NCBI RefSeq assembly: GCF_039538065.1
Contig: NZ_BAABBR010000001.1
Location: 1,836,501 to 1,900,500 of the forward strand
Source: Sphingomonas rosea
GTDB lineage: Bacteria > Pseudomonadota > Alphaproteobacteria > Sphingomonadales > Sphingomonadaceae
DNA length: 64,000 nucleotides
Direction of reading: 5' to 3'
Made by a program: the position numbers and the translations under genes. The stretch's first letter is position 1. Every line of letters begins with the position of its first letter. Below are positions 28,001 through 35,686 of this stretch, one piece after another. The notes beneath the pieces were generated by a model. That model was given only the letters and a program-made list of their open reading frames with translations. It was not told the origin of the DNA and did not search any database.

Positions 28001-30102
28001 CGGACCTCGACCTCGAGGCGGTTGTCGCCCTCGCCCAAGGGGAGGCCCTGATATTGCGTGACGAGGAAGCTCTTATCCGCGCTCGCCTGGCTGGTGTCGA
28101 GGTTGATGTCCGGCACCGCGGCGCCGTTGAGGCGGAGACGGAGGCTGGTGTCGGCGAGATGCTTCACGACGACGCGCACGGCCGGCGAGGAGGGATTGAA
28201 GCCGTCACCCGGGAAGAGGAGGGCATTGCCCGCCTGCTGGCCTGCGAACCAGTCGGTGGCAGGGGCGGCCGGCTTGTCCGCGGCGAGCACGGGCGCGGCC
28301 TTGGCGGCGAGTGGCTTGGCCGTGCCGGTGCGGCGCAGGTGGAAGTTGGTGCGCCAGAGCGTCCCGCCGCGAACCTCGACGAATTGCGAGATCGCGCTCC
28401 CGCCGTGACGGGTGTCGCGGAGGCACTGCACGGCTTCGAAGCCCTCGGGCAGGCTGGCGACGTCGAGCTGGACGACGTGGGTGCCCGGACGGACACCTTC
28501 GAAATGGAACAGGCCTTCGCGGTCGGACAGGACGTAGGAGCCGTCCTCCATGAGGATGCGAACGCCGGGCACGCCGGCCATCCTGGTCTCCGGCGCATCG
28601 CAGCCGCCGTCGAACACACGCCCGATCAGCGTCGCGGCGTCGCTCATCAGGAAGGGACGGATGGCGACAAGCGCGCGTGCTTCGTTGCTCGCGGCGACAC
28701 CGTTGGCGTTGGCGACGACCTTGTTGACCGCGTCGCCGGTGCGGGCCGCGCTGGTCACCTGGACGACGTAGGTCACCGTCAGGCTGGAGCGCGCCGTGAC
28801 CTTGCCGATCCCGAGGCGGAAGCCGCTGCCCGAGGGATCGACGACGGGATCGGACACCGTACGCCCATCGATACGCATCGAGCCTGCCTTGTAGCGTAGC
28901 CCCTCGCTCATGCTGTCGAGGAGCACGGTGGCGTTCATCGCCGCCAGCGCGTTGTTGTTCTCGACCGTCACACGATATTCGATGAAGTCACCGGCGCTCG
29001 CCTCGCTTACCGACGCGCTCTTGCGGACCAGCAGGGGGAGCTGGCGCGGGTCGAGCGGCACGTCGATGCGGAGCAGCGCGGCGCCATTGACGAGGAAGGG
29101 GAGGAGGAAGCTGCCCTGCGGGTCGATCTGGAACGCGCCCGCGGGCCCGCTGAGCTGGCGCAATTGGTCGGCCGGCACCTGGCTCGCGCCCGAGTAGCCG
29201 GCCGGGGGCACGACGTTCAGCCGGTAATTGCCGGGCGCGACGACCGGAAAGCGGAAGCCACCGCTCGGCAGGGCATAGCTGCGGCCGGCCGAATCGGTGA
29301 CGGTTGCGCCGCTCACGACGGTGGCCGGGAAACGGCTCTTGCCGTCATCGCCGAAAACGAGGGCAGGCTGGCCGGTCGCAAGGTCGATCAGCGTGATCTC
29401 GGCCCCGTCGATCAGCGCGCCCGTCTGGCTGTCGAACACGAACTGGATCGGGTCGGCGATGATCGAGGTCGTCGACCGGTCGGACGGATAGGCTGTGTCG
29501 GTGTAGGAGGCCTGCAGCGCGGCGCCGATCCCGACCGAGAGGATGCAATTATATGCGACGGCCGAAGGCGGGACGCCGGCGGTCTCGATCTCGGCGGCGA
29601 AGAGGCCGGTGTTCGGTCCGGTCTCGATCAGGCGGAGGAGTTCCTCGTCGCCGCTGCTGCTGGTGACGGCGACTTCGACCAGCTCCCGGACGGCCGGGTC
29701 GGTGTTGCGATTGGCATCGCTGACGGTGACGATGATCGCCTCGCCGGCGTGGACAGCGCTGGTTTCGATCGCGTTGGCGCGTTGCTCGCCAGCGCCTGCG
29801 GCGCGCGCCGGCGCGCTGGCGGCAAAGGAGCCGTTGGCGCCGCGGCACTGCCCGCCGTCGGTCGCGATCGGGATTCCGCCGGTGGTGGTCGAGCGCATGA
29901 AGGTGACCGTCGAGGGCGACGGCGGAAGCAGGCGGTCGGCGACGACGATGTTCGAATAATAGGTCTGACGGGTCCCGCCGAGCTGCAGCGACAGGCTGGC
30001 GCGGTTCTCGATCGGGCCGGCCTCGGCGCGCCCGGCCACGCCGAACTGAACCGCCACAAGGGCGATCAGGGTAGCGAGGAAAAGGCGGGCGAAGCGGGTC
30101 AT
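25018..30102 (-). CDS. Giant outer-membrane protein: DUF11 and SdrD-B-like domains plus C-terminal barrel
   Basis: A 1694-residue protein with signal peptide MTRFARLFLATLIALVAVQF..AEA. In order: N-terminal beta-rich region; a DUF11-like domain around residues 370-490 (FIEYRVTVENNNALAAMNATV); an SdrD B-like carboxypeptidase-regulatory fold about 500-580 (GVPGVRILMEDGSYVLSDREG); invasin/Ig-like segments about 660-860; then some 800 residues of amphipathic strands with ERPQFYALFGDLETGF and DTQLGRYSRSLTGLKSEYR, ending near YVTLRFKFDQ, as expected of an outer-membrane barrel. The start was placed at the ATG that begins the signal peptide; an upstream in-frame ATG lacks one. Overlapping order with the next gene (1-nt gap) suggests coupling. 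Possible anchor or export pore for its operon partners (inference). Confidence 0.75.
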   Translation of the reverse strand: MTRFARLFLATLIALVAVQFGVAGRAEAGPIENRASLSLQLGGTRQTYYSNIVVADRLLPPSPSTVTFMRSTTTGGIPIATDGGQCRGANGSFAASAPARAAGAGEQRANAIETSAVHAGEAIIVTVSDANRNTDPAVRELVEVAVTSSSGDEELLRLIETGPNTGLFAAEIETAGVPPSAVAYNCILSVGIGAALQASYTDTAYPSDRSTTSIIADPIQFVFDSQTGALIDGAEITLIDLATGQPALVFGDDGKSRFPATVVSGATVTDSAGRSYALPSGGFRFPVVAPGNYRLNVVPPAGYSGASQVPADQLRQLSGPAGAFQIDPQGSFLLPFLVNGAALLRIDVPLDPRQLPLLVRKSASVSEASAGDFIEYRVTVENNNALAAMNATVLLDSMSEGLRYKAGSMRIDGRTVSDPVVDPSGSGFRLGIGKVTARSSLTVTYVVQVTSAARTGDAVNKVVANANGVAASNEARALVAIRPFLMSDAATLIGRVFDGGCDAPETRMAGVPGVRILMEDGSYVLSDREGLFHFEGVRPGTHVVQLDVASLPEGFEAVQCLRDTRHGGSAISQFVEVRGGTLWRTNFHLRRTGTAKPLAAKAAPVLAADKPAAPATDWFAGQQAGNALLFPGDGFNPSSPAVRVVVKHLADTSLRLRLNGAAVPDINLDTSQASADKSFLVTQYQGLPLGEGDNRLEVEVRGAGGALLEKFVRTLHYANAVAHAELVPARSRLVADGRTRPVVAIRLTDRAGKPVRQGVTGTFQLTAPYRVASDLDLQQARQLSGADRAPPTWQVSTEDGIALVELAPTTQAGSIELAFTHQVERRQVREIVRGWMAPGDQPWVVVGFAAGTAGFNVLDDHQERLGGKDSAKRFTDGQIAFFAKGRILGKWLLTMAYDSDKKTGRDARRPLGGVIDPQRYYDLYADGTEQAYDAASARKVYLRLERPQFYALFGDLETGFNDTQLGRYSRSLTGLKSEYRSDKVAVQAFAADTGFRFARDEIQGSGLASLYRLSRTDIVINSDKVRIEVRDRLRSNIILSARELTRHADYDISYEAGSIDFRQPVTSRDPQGNPVFIVAEYETRGDGTRRWNGGLRAVTRLAGGRAQIGATLIRDADPAQKSDLAALDARVRIGEATEVRGEIAASRTDTGGEKSQGQAYLLEVEHRGETVDALAYFRQQDLGFGVGQLNRAESGTRKYGADVRLGRSQGLSLTVGGWHEDMLATGASRDALRTQVDYRGPRTSLRAGYQFARDHVPSGETLISQQATVGGSQQLFDNRLQLDADAAIGIGGKGESLDFPNRYRVGLSWALRPDVRLLASHEITDGAKVDTATTSLGIEAAPWRGLRLATTVNQQAMAEFGGRTYALYGISQSLTLSPRWSVDLSVDGSRTLKGQIDPAQIVNINHPVAAGGYLDSSKTISDDFWAVSTGATYRSSVLSWTGRAEYRRGDLDDRIAVSTALLRQTRDGISMAAAARFSRIGNADGSVATLGIANGAFAWRPLWSRWAVLDKLELRWDEVANGRGTTDGLLGFDGIAVVGNARTRRIVNNLAVNLVGAAGIDDRDTAEKAYERDQLSFYWGAKYVFDTFGADDYAGFSNMLGLEARHDLSDRLDLSLNAAVRHVSSTGTIDYLLGPSVGISPIRNSWISLGYNIKGFRDRDFSDARYTRAGPYVTLRFKFDQDTPAALFGRARSQ

Positions 30103-30132
30103 CGGGTTCCGGTCGGGGGAGGAAGGGAAGGA

Positions 30133-30198
30133 CCGCCGGATGCCGGTCAGGAGCGGCATCCGGCGGCTTTCGCCCCGCCTGCGGGCGGCGGGGCGAAA
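30133..30198 (-). terminator. Two tandem strong hairpins between operon genes
   Basis: Just after the stop of the 359-residue gene, read on the - strand, come TTTCGCCCCGCC / GGCGGGGCGAAA (12-bp perfect stem, 7-nt loop; 30168-30198) and CCGCCGGATGCCG / CGGCATCCGGCGG (13-bp perfect stem, 8-nt loop; 30133-30166), followed by a pyrimidine-rich stretch. They probably act as partial terminator or 3'-end stabiliser, raising the upstream genes over the giant barrel gene. Confidence 0.75.
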
Positions 30199-30202
30199 CG
30201 GC

Positions 30203-31282
30203 TTAGTTGATGGTCACGCGGAAGCGGATCGCCGACGAGGCGCCGCCGCTGATCGTGCCGAGGTTCGAGGTGACGGTGTTGGAGCCGAAGTTGCTCTGGT
30301 CGCCGTCGACCGCGTCGGTCTGGAGCGTGCCGTCGGCATTGCAGGTCCCGCTCGACACCGTAACGCCGGTGTAGATCGAGTTGGGCTGGTAGGTGACGCC
30401 GGTCACGCTTGCGAGGCTGTCGCTGATGATCGCGTTGTTGGCCGCGCCGGCACCGGTGTTGGTGGCGACAATGCAATATTCGACGGTCGCACCCGGGATC
30501 CGCTTCGGGTTGGTGGTGCCGTTGAACGGATCCGAGATGATCTTGCTGCTCTTCACCAGTGCGAGTGTCGGCGCGATCACCTTGTAGGTGTCGTCGGCCG
30601 AGAACTTGCCGTCGCGCAGCGCATCGGTCTTGCCGGCGGTGTCGGCGAAGACGATGTCGATCGCCGCCGGATTGTCGGCGCCGACGGTCTGGACCAGCGC
30701 GCTGCCCTGGGTTCCGGTGGTGCCGCCCGCGGCCGCCGTGGCGGTGAGGACGACGCCGGCGAGGCTTGCGTCGGCCTGGCCGGCAGGCGTGTCGGAGACA
30801 ATGAACACGGTGCGGGTCGCGTCGGCGGCGAGCTCGTCGATGTAGGTCGCGACGTCGACGCCGGCGTCGTAGATACCGTTGTTGTTGCTGTCGACGAAGA
30901 TGCGGACATTGGTCTGGTCGAAGCTGTCAGTCCCGCCGAAGGCGACCGTCTGGCCGCTGGTCAGCTGCGCCGCGCTCAGCGCGAAGTCGAGCGTCGCGTT
31001 CGAGGTGTTAGTGACGGTGAAGGTCGTCACGAAATTGCTTCCGCCCGGCGAGGTCGGCGTGACGAGGCCGCCGACTTCGGCGACGGTCAGGTTGACCTTC
31101 TGGTCGACCTTGAAGGTCGCGGTGTTCGAGAGGACGTTCGCCTGGGTGACGCCGCCGGTGGCGTAGCCGATGGTGGCGGTGTTGTTGACGTCGGTGCCGG
31201 CCGGCGTCGGCGCCGCCACGGCCGAGGTCGCGATCGACAGGGCCGAAGCCGTGCCGAGCGCGAAGTACAATGCCTTCTTCAT
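30203..31282 (-). CDS. Secreted DUF11-like protein (359 aa)
   Basis: A 359-residue exported protein with a clear signal peptide (MKKALYFALGTASALSIATSAVAA). The mature protein begins TPAGTDVNNTATIGY, nearly the same opening as the 333-residue operon partner (TPAGTDIVNVAQLRW), so the two are paralogues. An N-terminal beta domain carries a calcium-site-like DSNNNGIYDAGVD segment; the C-terminal domain is DUF11-like (PGATVEYCIVATNTGAGAANN) and contains two cysteines. It ends in the strand IRFRVTIN. Strong hairpins follow its stop, so it may be an abundant product. Role unknown; possible surface-layer or filament subunit. Confidence 0.75.
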   Translation of the reverse strand: MKKALYFALGTASALSIATSAVAAPTPAGTDVNNTATIGYATGGVTQANVLSNTATFKVDQKVNLTVAEVGGLVTPTSPGGSNFVTTFTVTNTSNATLDFALSAAQLTSGQTVAFGGTDSFDQTNVRIFVDSNNNGIYDAGVDVATYIDELAADATRTVFIVSDTPAGQADASLAGVVLTATAAAGGTTGTQGSALVQTVGADNPAAIDIVFADTAGKTDALRDGKFSADDTYKVIAPTLALVKSSKIISDPFNGTTNPKRIPGATVEYCIVATNTGAGAANNAIISDSLASVTGVTYQPNSIYTGVTVSSGTCNADGTLQTDAVDGDQSNFGSNTVTSNLGTISGGASSAIRFRVTIN

Positions 31283-31342
31283 GATGATCTTACCCTGCTA
31301 GTAGTTGGTGAGGTTGAGGATTTGGCCGGAAGGGGATGGGGG

Positions 31343-31363
31343 AGCCGGTCCGGCGAACCGGCT
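31343..31363 (-). terminator. Hairpin at the end of the 151-aa gene
   Basis: A 7-bp inverted repeat, AGCCGGT / ACCGGCT, with a 7-nt loop starts within the stop codon of the 151-residue gene on the - strand. It is weaker than the pair after the next gene and is probably an mRNA processing or attenuation element. Confidence 0.4.
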
Positions 31364-31817
31364 ATTTGAGGCGCGCCTTGAAGCGGACGTGCCCGCCCGA
31401 TCCCGGAGCGATCGCGGCGAGGTTCCAGCGCAGGTGGGTGACGTCCTTCGGCTCGGCCGCGCGCTGCGTGCCGTCGGCCGCGGTGACCTTGAGGGCACCG
31501 AGCGCGGCGAAGGTCTTGCCGCCGTCGACCGAGACGAGCGCGTTCTCGCCCGAGACATATTCGAGCGTCGCCGGCACGGGATTGGTGAGGACCACCTGCT
31601 CGGCGGGCTTGGCGCCCTTGTTGGCGAAGGCGAGGTCGTAAACGACTTCCTGGCCGGGAACGATCGTACCGGCCGGGACCAGCGCGACGTGCTTCACGCC
31701 GGCTTCCTCGACGACCTTCTCCTGCATGACGGCGGCCGTGAGCGTGACGCCCTGGGCGAGGGCCGAGCCTGCGAGAAGGCTACTGGCGGCGATGGAAAAA
31801 AGTAGCTTATTCAACAT
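31362..31817 (-). CDS. Small secreted DUF11-like protein (151 aa)
   Basis: A 151-residue exported protein: signal peptide MLNKLLFSIAASSLLAGSALA, then a single Ig-like domain (PGQEVVYDLAFANKGAKPAEQ, NPVPATLEYVSG) equivalent to the C-terminal half of its larger operon partners. No cysteine. It ends in HVRFKARLK, the shared terminal strand. It is 18 nt after the 333-residue gene and 79 nt before the 359-residue gene. Family-level similarity is to DUF11-type repeats; the function is unknown. Confidence 0.75.
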   Translation of the reverse strand: MLNKLLFSIAASSLLAGSALAQGVTLTAAVMQEKVVEEAGVKHVALVPAGTIVPGQEVVYDLAFANKGAKPAEQVVLTNPVPATLEYVSGENALVSVDGGKTFAALGALKVTAADGTQRAAEPKDVTHLRWNLAAIAPGSGGHVRFKARLK

Positions 31818-31835
31818 GGTACAACTCTCCTGAGC

Positions 31836-32837
31836 TTAGTTGTTCACACGCACTTGGAAGGACACGACGGCGTTTGCGCCGCGCGAGAGGGCGCCGATCG
31901 CGACGCGAACGCCCGCGGCCCCCGCCTGTCCGGCATCGCCATCGGCGGCGTCGGTCATGGTGGTGCCGTTGAGTTTGAGGGAGCCGGGGACGTAGCTCGT
32001 CCCGGCGGGGATCGGATCCTCGATCAGCCCGCCGCTGGTCGCGACCGCGCCTTCGTAGGAGGCGGTCAGCGTGTAGGTGATGACGGCGCCGGGAAGCGCC
32101 GAAGCGCCGCCGTTGGCGTCGACGATCTTCTGCGTCTTGGCGAGCTGCGGAACGGCGAGGCTGGCGACGAAACTGCCCTGGCTGACCGCGGTCGCGGTGG
32201 TCGCGCCGACGACCGCATCGGTGCCTTGTTCGCCGCGCCCGACGAAGACAGTGCCGGGCGCGCCGTTTCCGGTGACCGCGCTCGCGCGCAGGGAGGCGAG
32301 GCCGATGGCAGCATCCGGCAGGCCCGCAGGCGCGTTGCCTAGCACAAAGACCGTGACGCTTCCGTCAGCCTGGAGGAGGGGGTCGTCGGTGCCGGCCCGG
32401 TAGGTGCGGTCGAGGTCGGGGTCGAACAGGCCATTGCCGTTACTGTCGATCGCGATTCCGGCGATGGCCGGGTCCCACTGGTCGCCGCCGATCGTGCCGA
32501 GCGCGGTGAGGGCGAAGGCTTCGGGTGCATTGCCGGCATTGACGACACGGAAGGTCAGCACGCGATTGCTATCGCCGGGCGCGACCGGAACGCTGCCGCT
32601 GTCGAGCCACGAGATGGCGACGTCGATCCGCTCGTCGACCTTGAGCGAGGCCGCATTCGACTGGATGGTGCGCTCTTGGCTTCCGTCGAGCCAGCGCAGT
32701 TGCGCGACGTTGACGATGTCGGTGCCGGCGGGCGTTCCGTGGGCATGGGCGGACGAGAGCGGCGCGCAGAGGGCGAGCGACAGCGCTGCCGCCGCCTGCC
32801 TTCCGGTCCGTCCCGTCACCTGCCCGATCATGCCCAC
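31836..32837 (-). CDS. Secreted DUF11-like protein (333 aa), first gene of the operon
   Basis: A 333-residue exported protein with an unusual, long basic N-terminus and signal peptide (AAAALSLALCAPLSSAHA). The start could also be the ATG two codons in. Mature domains parallel the 359-residue paralogue: opening TPAGTDIVN, a DSNGNGLFDPDLD segment like a calcium loop, then a DUF11-like domain (PGAVITYTLTASYEG, EDPIPAGTSYVPGSL) and the terminal strand VSFQVRVNN. It leads the five-gene - strand operon. Probably exported by Sec to periplasm or surface; function unknown. Confidence 0.75.
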   Translation of the reverse strand: MGMIGQVTGRTGRQAAAALSLALCAPLSSAHAHGTPAGTDIVNVAQLRWLDGSQERTIQSNAASLKVDERIDVAISWLDSGSVPVAPGDSNRVLTFRVVNAGNAPEAFALTALGTIGGDQWDPAIAGIAIDSNGNGLFDPDLDRTYRAGTDDPLLQADGSVTVFVLGNAPAGLPDAAIGLASLRASAVTGNGAPGTVFVGRGEQGTDAVVGATTATAVSQGSFVASLAVPQLAKTQKIVDANGGASALPGAVITYTLTASYEGAVATSGGLIEDPIPAGTSYVPGSLKLNGTTMTDAADGDAGQAGAAGVRVAIGALSRGANAVVSFQVRVNN

Positions 32838-33135
32838 ACGCTCCGTCGAAAGAGGTGCGCAGGACTGGCTGTAGGGCCGCCGGCTCGAGGCCGCGGACAG
32901 CGTGCGAAAAAGGGGAACTCGCCAGGTGCCGCGGCGCTCGTGGACCGGTTGTCCCCTTGCGGAAACAGTCGGCCCTGCGCGACCTCCCCATTAACTGGGC
33001 GTTGCCGTTAACGGGCATCAACAGTTGTAAAATGACCGGCGCGGCGCCGTTGCGTTACAAGAGTTTACATCCCGCGCCCGCTTTACATCTGTTTACGCGG
33101 GGACGGCGCGTGGGCGTGCTACCGCGCCGCCCATC
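32838..33135. promoter_or_regulatory. Intergenic region with repeated TTTACA motifs
   Basis: No gene seen in these 298 nt between the divergent DUF11 operon and the small DUF1508 gene. TTTACAT occurs at 33064 and 33082 and TTTACG at 33092, with the inverted form TGTAAA near 33026. Two TTAAC boxes at 32991 and 33008 also occur. It should contain the promoter of the surface operon; the motifs are only candidates for regulator sites. Confidence 0.4.
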
Positions 33136-33312
33136 ATGGTTTTCGAAATCTATCTGGACACCGACGAGCGCTATCGCTGGCACCTGCGCAATCGCAAGGG
33201 CCAAGTGATCGCCGTGGCAGCCGAAGGGTATGTCGAACTGGATGAGGCGATGCGGTCGCTGGTCGAGGTGCGCGACAGCGACCGGGCCGAGATCCGTCAT
33301 CCGGCGCGCTAG
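33136..33312 (+). CDS. Small DUF1508 (YegP-like) protein
   Basis: A 58-residue protein starting ATG GTT TTC GAA. The pattern FEIYLDTDERYRWHLRNRKG followed by VIAVAAEGY matches a single DUF1508 unit as in YegP, where the motif is F-E-I-Y-x-D-x(2)-x-[FY]-R-W-x-L-x(2)-x-N-G and an EGY. Function of the family is not established. Its TAG stop shares CTAG (33309-33312) with the convergent receiver gene. Confidence 0.75.
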   Translation: MVFEIYLDTDERYRWHLRNRKGQVIAVAAEGYVELDEAMRSLVEVRDSDRAEIRHPAR

Positions 33313-33689
33313 GCGCGGTCCAGCAGCTTTCGGACCTGGTCGGCGAGCGTCAACGGATCGAAGGGTTTGGCGATGACGTCGAGCGCGCCCACGTCCTTCA
33401 GCGCCTTGATGCGGTCGGGCATCAGGCTGGCGGTCATGAAGATCGCGGGAATGGCGGCCGTTCGCGGGTCGGCGCGAAGCTTTCCGAGCAATTCCTCGCC
33501 GGTCATGTCCGGCAGTCGATAATCGAGGAGGTAAAGGTCGGGCAGCGGGCCGTCCCGGTCGGTCAGGAGCTCCGGGCCTGAGCCAAAGTGGCGCACCGCG
33601 AAGCCGCCCATCTCCACGAGGGCGATCTGGGCAAGGGTCGCGATGTCGGGATCGTCTTCGACGAGTGCGATGGAAACAGGCGTCGTCAT
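33309..33689 (-). CDS. Single-domain response regulator (CheY-like)
   Basis: A 126-residue receiver domain with no output domain. The acidic pocket is E11-D12-D13, the phospho-acceptor is D56 (LLDYRLPD), the conserved threonine is T86 and the lysine is K108 (AKPFD). It overlaps the upstream histidine kinase by 4 nt (ATGA), so the kinase is its likely phosphodonor. In a phosphorelay it would pass the phosphate to the Hpt protein encoded two genes upstream. Confidence 0.93.
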   Translation of the reverse strand: MTTPVSIALVEDDPDIATLAQIALVEMGGFAVRHFGSGPELLTDRDGPLPDLYLLDYRLPDMTGEELLGKLRADPRTAAIPAIFMTASLMPDRIKALKDVGALDVIAKPFDPLTLADQVRKLLDRA

Positions 33690-35245
33690 GATTCAGGCAG
33701 TTCGATCCAGAAACACGAGCCGCCGCCATCGCGCGGCTCGTAGCCAATCCGTCCCCCATGCTGCTCGACGATCGCGCGGCTGATCGCAAGCCCGAGCCCG
33801 GTACCCCCATGGCCGCGCCGATCGGCATCGACGGCTTGCGAGAAGCGCTCGAAGAGCCGGTTGACGAACCCCGACGGAACGCCCGACCCCCGATCGCGCA
33901 CCTCGACCCTCACGAACTGCCCCTTGCGCAGCCCGACGACCTCGACTTCCGATCCGGCCGGGCTGTGGCGGGCGGCGTTGGAGATGAGGTTGGTCAGCAC
34001 CTGGAGCAGGCGGCCAGGATCACCGCGGAGTGAAGGCGTCCCTTCGACCCGGCCTACAAGCGTGACGTCGAGACCTTCGGCGAAGGGTTCGTTCTGCTGC
34101 ACCGCATCGGCAATGACCTCGTCGAGCCGCAGCGGCACGAGCAGGTAGCCAGTCTGGCCGCGGGTCAGCCGTTCGACGTCGAGGATGTCATCGATAAGGC
34201 TGTTGAGCCGGGCCGAATTCTTCTGTGCCATGGCAAGCATCTGCTTGCTGCGATTGTCGAGGTCGCTCGGCAACGTCGCGCCGAGCAGCGCAATCGACCC
34301 TCGGATCGCAGTCAGCGGCGTGCGCAATTCGTGGCTAACCGTGGAGATGAACTCGTCCTTCGCGCGGCTGGCGGCCCGCTCGGCGGTGAGGTCGCGAACC
34401 GCGACGATGAAGCCCTGCTCTTCGTCGAGCTTCAGGCGGATCGAGTGCAGCGTCCGGCCCTCGCGCGTTTCCACGATCTGTTCGGTGCGCGGCGTGGTGC
34501 GGATGATCTCGAGCATCTTCGGCACCGCGCGTTCGGTGACGTCGGGCCCGAACATTCCCCAACGGGCGGCCGTCCGGAGCATGTCGCCGGCGTCGAGCCC
34601 CTTGCGCTTCAGCTCGTCACCGAAGCCATGCAGCTCGAAGAAGCGATCGTTCCACTTGGTCAGCTTCAGGTCGCGGTCGAAATAGGCGATCCCCTGGTCG
34701 ACACTGTCGAGCATGACCCCGAATAGCCGTGTCTGGCGCTCAAGCTCGAGCTCGCGTTGCTCGGCGACAAAGGTCGCCAGGCGCGTTTCGATGAGGTTGG
34801 CCGCGGTGGTCGAGAGCTGCTCGAGGAGGCGCCGATCGGTCTCGGTGAACGAGCGAGGTTCGTGGTCGATGACGCAGAGCGATCCCACGGCCACTCCACC
34901 AATGGTGATCGGCGCGCCGGCATAGAAGCGAATGAAGGGCGGGCCGGTAACCAGCTCGTTGTCGACGAACCGCGGATCGAGGCGTGTGTCCTCGACGACC
35001 ATGACATCTGGCTGCCGGACCGTATGGCCGCAAAAGGCGCTTTCGCGGCTCGAGCCATCGCTGTCGAGCCCGCAGGCACCCTGGAAGATCTGCCGGTCAC
35101 GACGGAGGATGGTCAGCAATGCGATCGGCACGCCGAAGATGGTGGCAACCGTCTGGCTGAGCTGGTTGAAGGCTTCTTCGTCACTCTCACCCAGCCGGTA
35201 GCGTGCGATCACTCGCTGGCGGAGTGCTTCCTCGGCATCGCTCAT
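33686..35245 (-). CDS. GAF-PAS sensor histidine kinase
   Basis: A 519-residue soluble sensor kinase without membrane segments. Residues about 20-165 are a GAF domain (FGVPIALLTILRRDRQ, SAFCGHTV), about 175-290 a PAS domain (YFDRDLKLTKWNDRFFELHG), then HisKA with H305 in STVSHELRTP and a HATPase domain ending in GTGLGLAISRAIVEQHGG. The longer open frame starts upstream, but the ATG at 35245 overlaps the Hpt gene stop (ATGA) and has an AGAGG site. The ligand of the GAF domain is unknown; it lacks an obvious phytochrome cysteine. Confidence 0.92.
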   Translation of the reverse strand: MSDAEEALRQRVIARYRLGESDEEAFNQLSQTVATIFGVPIALLTILRRDRQIFQGACGLDSDGSSRESAFCGHTVRQPDVMVVEDTRLDPRFVDNELVTGPPFIRFYAGAPITIGGVAVGSLCVIDHEPRSFTETDRRLLEQLSTTAANLIETRLATFVAEQRELELERQTRLFGVMLDSVDQGIAYFDRDLKLTKWNDRFFELHGFGDELKRKGLDAGDMLRTAARWGMFGPDVTERAVPKMLEIIRTTPRTEQIVETREGRTLHSIRLKLDEEQGFIVAVRDLTAERAASRAKDEFISTVSHELRTPLTAIRGSIALLGATLPSDLDNRSKQMLAMAQKNSARLNSLIDDILDVERLTRGQTGYLLVPLRLDEVIADAVQQNEPFAEGLDVTLVGRVEGTPSLRGDPGRLLQVLTNLISNAARHSPAGSEVEVVGLRKGQFVRVEVRDRGSGVPSGFVNRLFERFSQAVDADRRGHGGTGLGLAISRAIVEQHGGRIGYEPRDGGGSCFWIELPES

Positions 35246-35526
35246 ACCTCTAGAATTCGGAGCGCGTTCGCGAGTTTGTGGGTCGCCTGCCCGATACGGC
35301 CGGCGGGCGTTTCGCACGCCTGCTCGAGCTCCCGTGCCAGCGCGGCCGCTTCGTGGAAGCCGAAGCTGCCGAGCGTTCCGGCAAGGCGATGGCCGCAGAG
35401 CCGAAGCGCGTCATGATCGCTGGCCGGCGCGCACATCAGCCAGTCGGCGGTCTCCTGCATCCGCGCGATGCAGTCGTGCTTCGCTTTCGCCAAGCGGAAC
35501 TGGAGGGTGGGGCTCGCATCCATCAC
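35242..35526 (-). CDS. Histidine phosphotransfer (Hpt) domain protein
   Basis: A 94-residue all-helical protein. The phospho-accepting histidine is H46 in LCGHRLAGTLGSFGF, matching the Hpt pattern H-[RK]-L-K-G-x(2)-x-x-[FLA]-G. It is the first gene of an Hpt-kinase-receiver operon, each pair overlapping by 4 nt. It probably moves phosphate from the small receiver to the divergent OmpR-type regulator. A second ATG one codon later is an equal start candidate. Confidence 0.88.
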   Translation of the reverse strand: MMDASPTLQFRLAKAKHDCIARMQETADWLMCAPASDHDALRLCGHRLAGTLGSFGFHEAAALARELEQACETPAGRIGQATHKLANALRILEV

Positions 35527-35686
35527 CGCGCTCTAGCGTGGTGAATCCTTCGTAAAAGTTATCGTCGAAATGGATTATTCGATGTGTTCGCCAGGCCACA
35601 CCTCGCTATGTCACGCGCCTTGGCGCGTCGACCGACATGAAAAGTCCTTCCGCCGCCGTTATGGAGCAAACAGGGAGGACGCTCGG

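Noticed and set aside
25237..30210. Long + strand open frames opposite the giant barrel gene
   Set aside because: Their composition (Ala, Gly, Asp, Arg repeats without domain motifs) is typical of antisense frames in high-GC DNA; the - strand has signal peptide, domains and coupling.
32991..33011. Possible CtrA site from two TTAAC boxes
   Set aside because: The boxes are separated by 13 nt; the known CtrA full site needs TTAA-N7-TTAA, so spacing is wrong.
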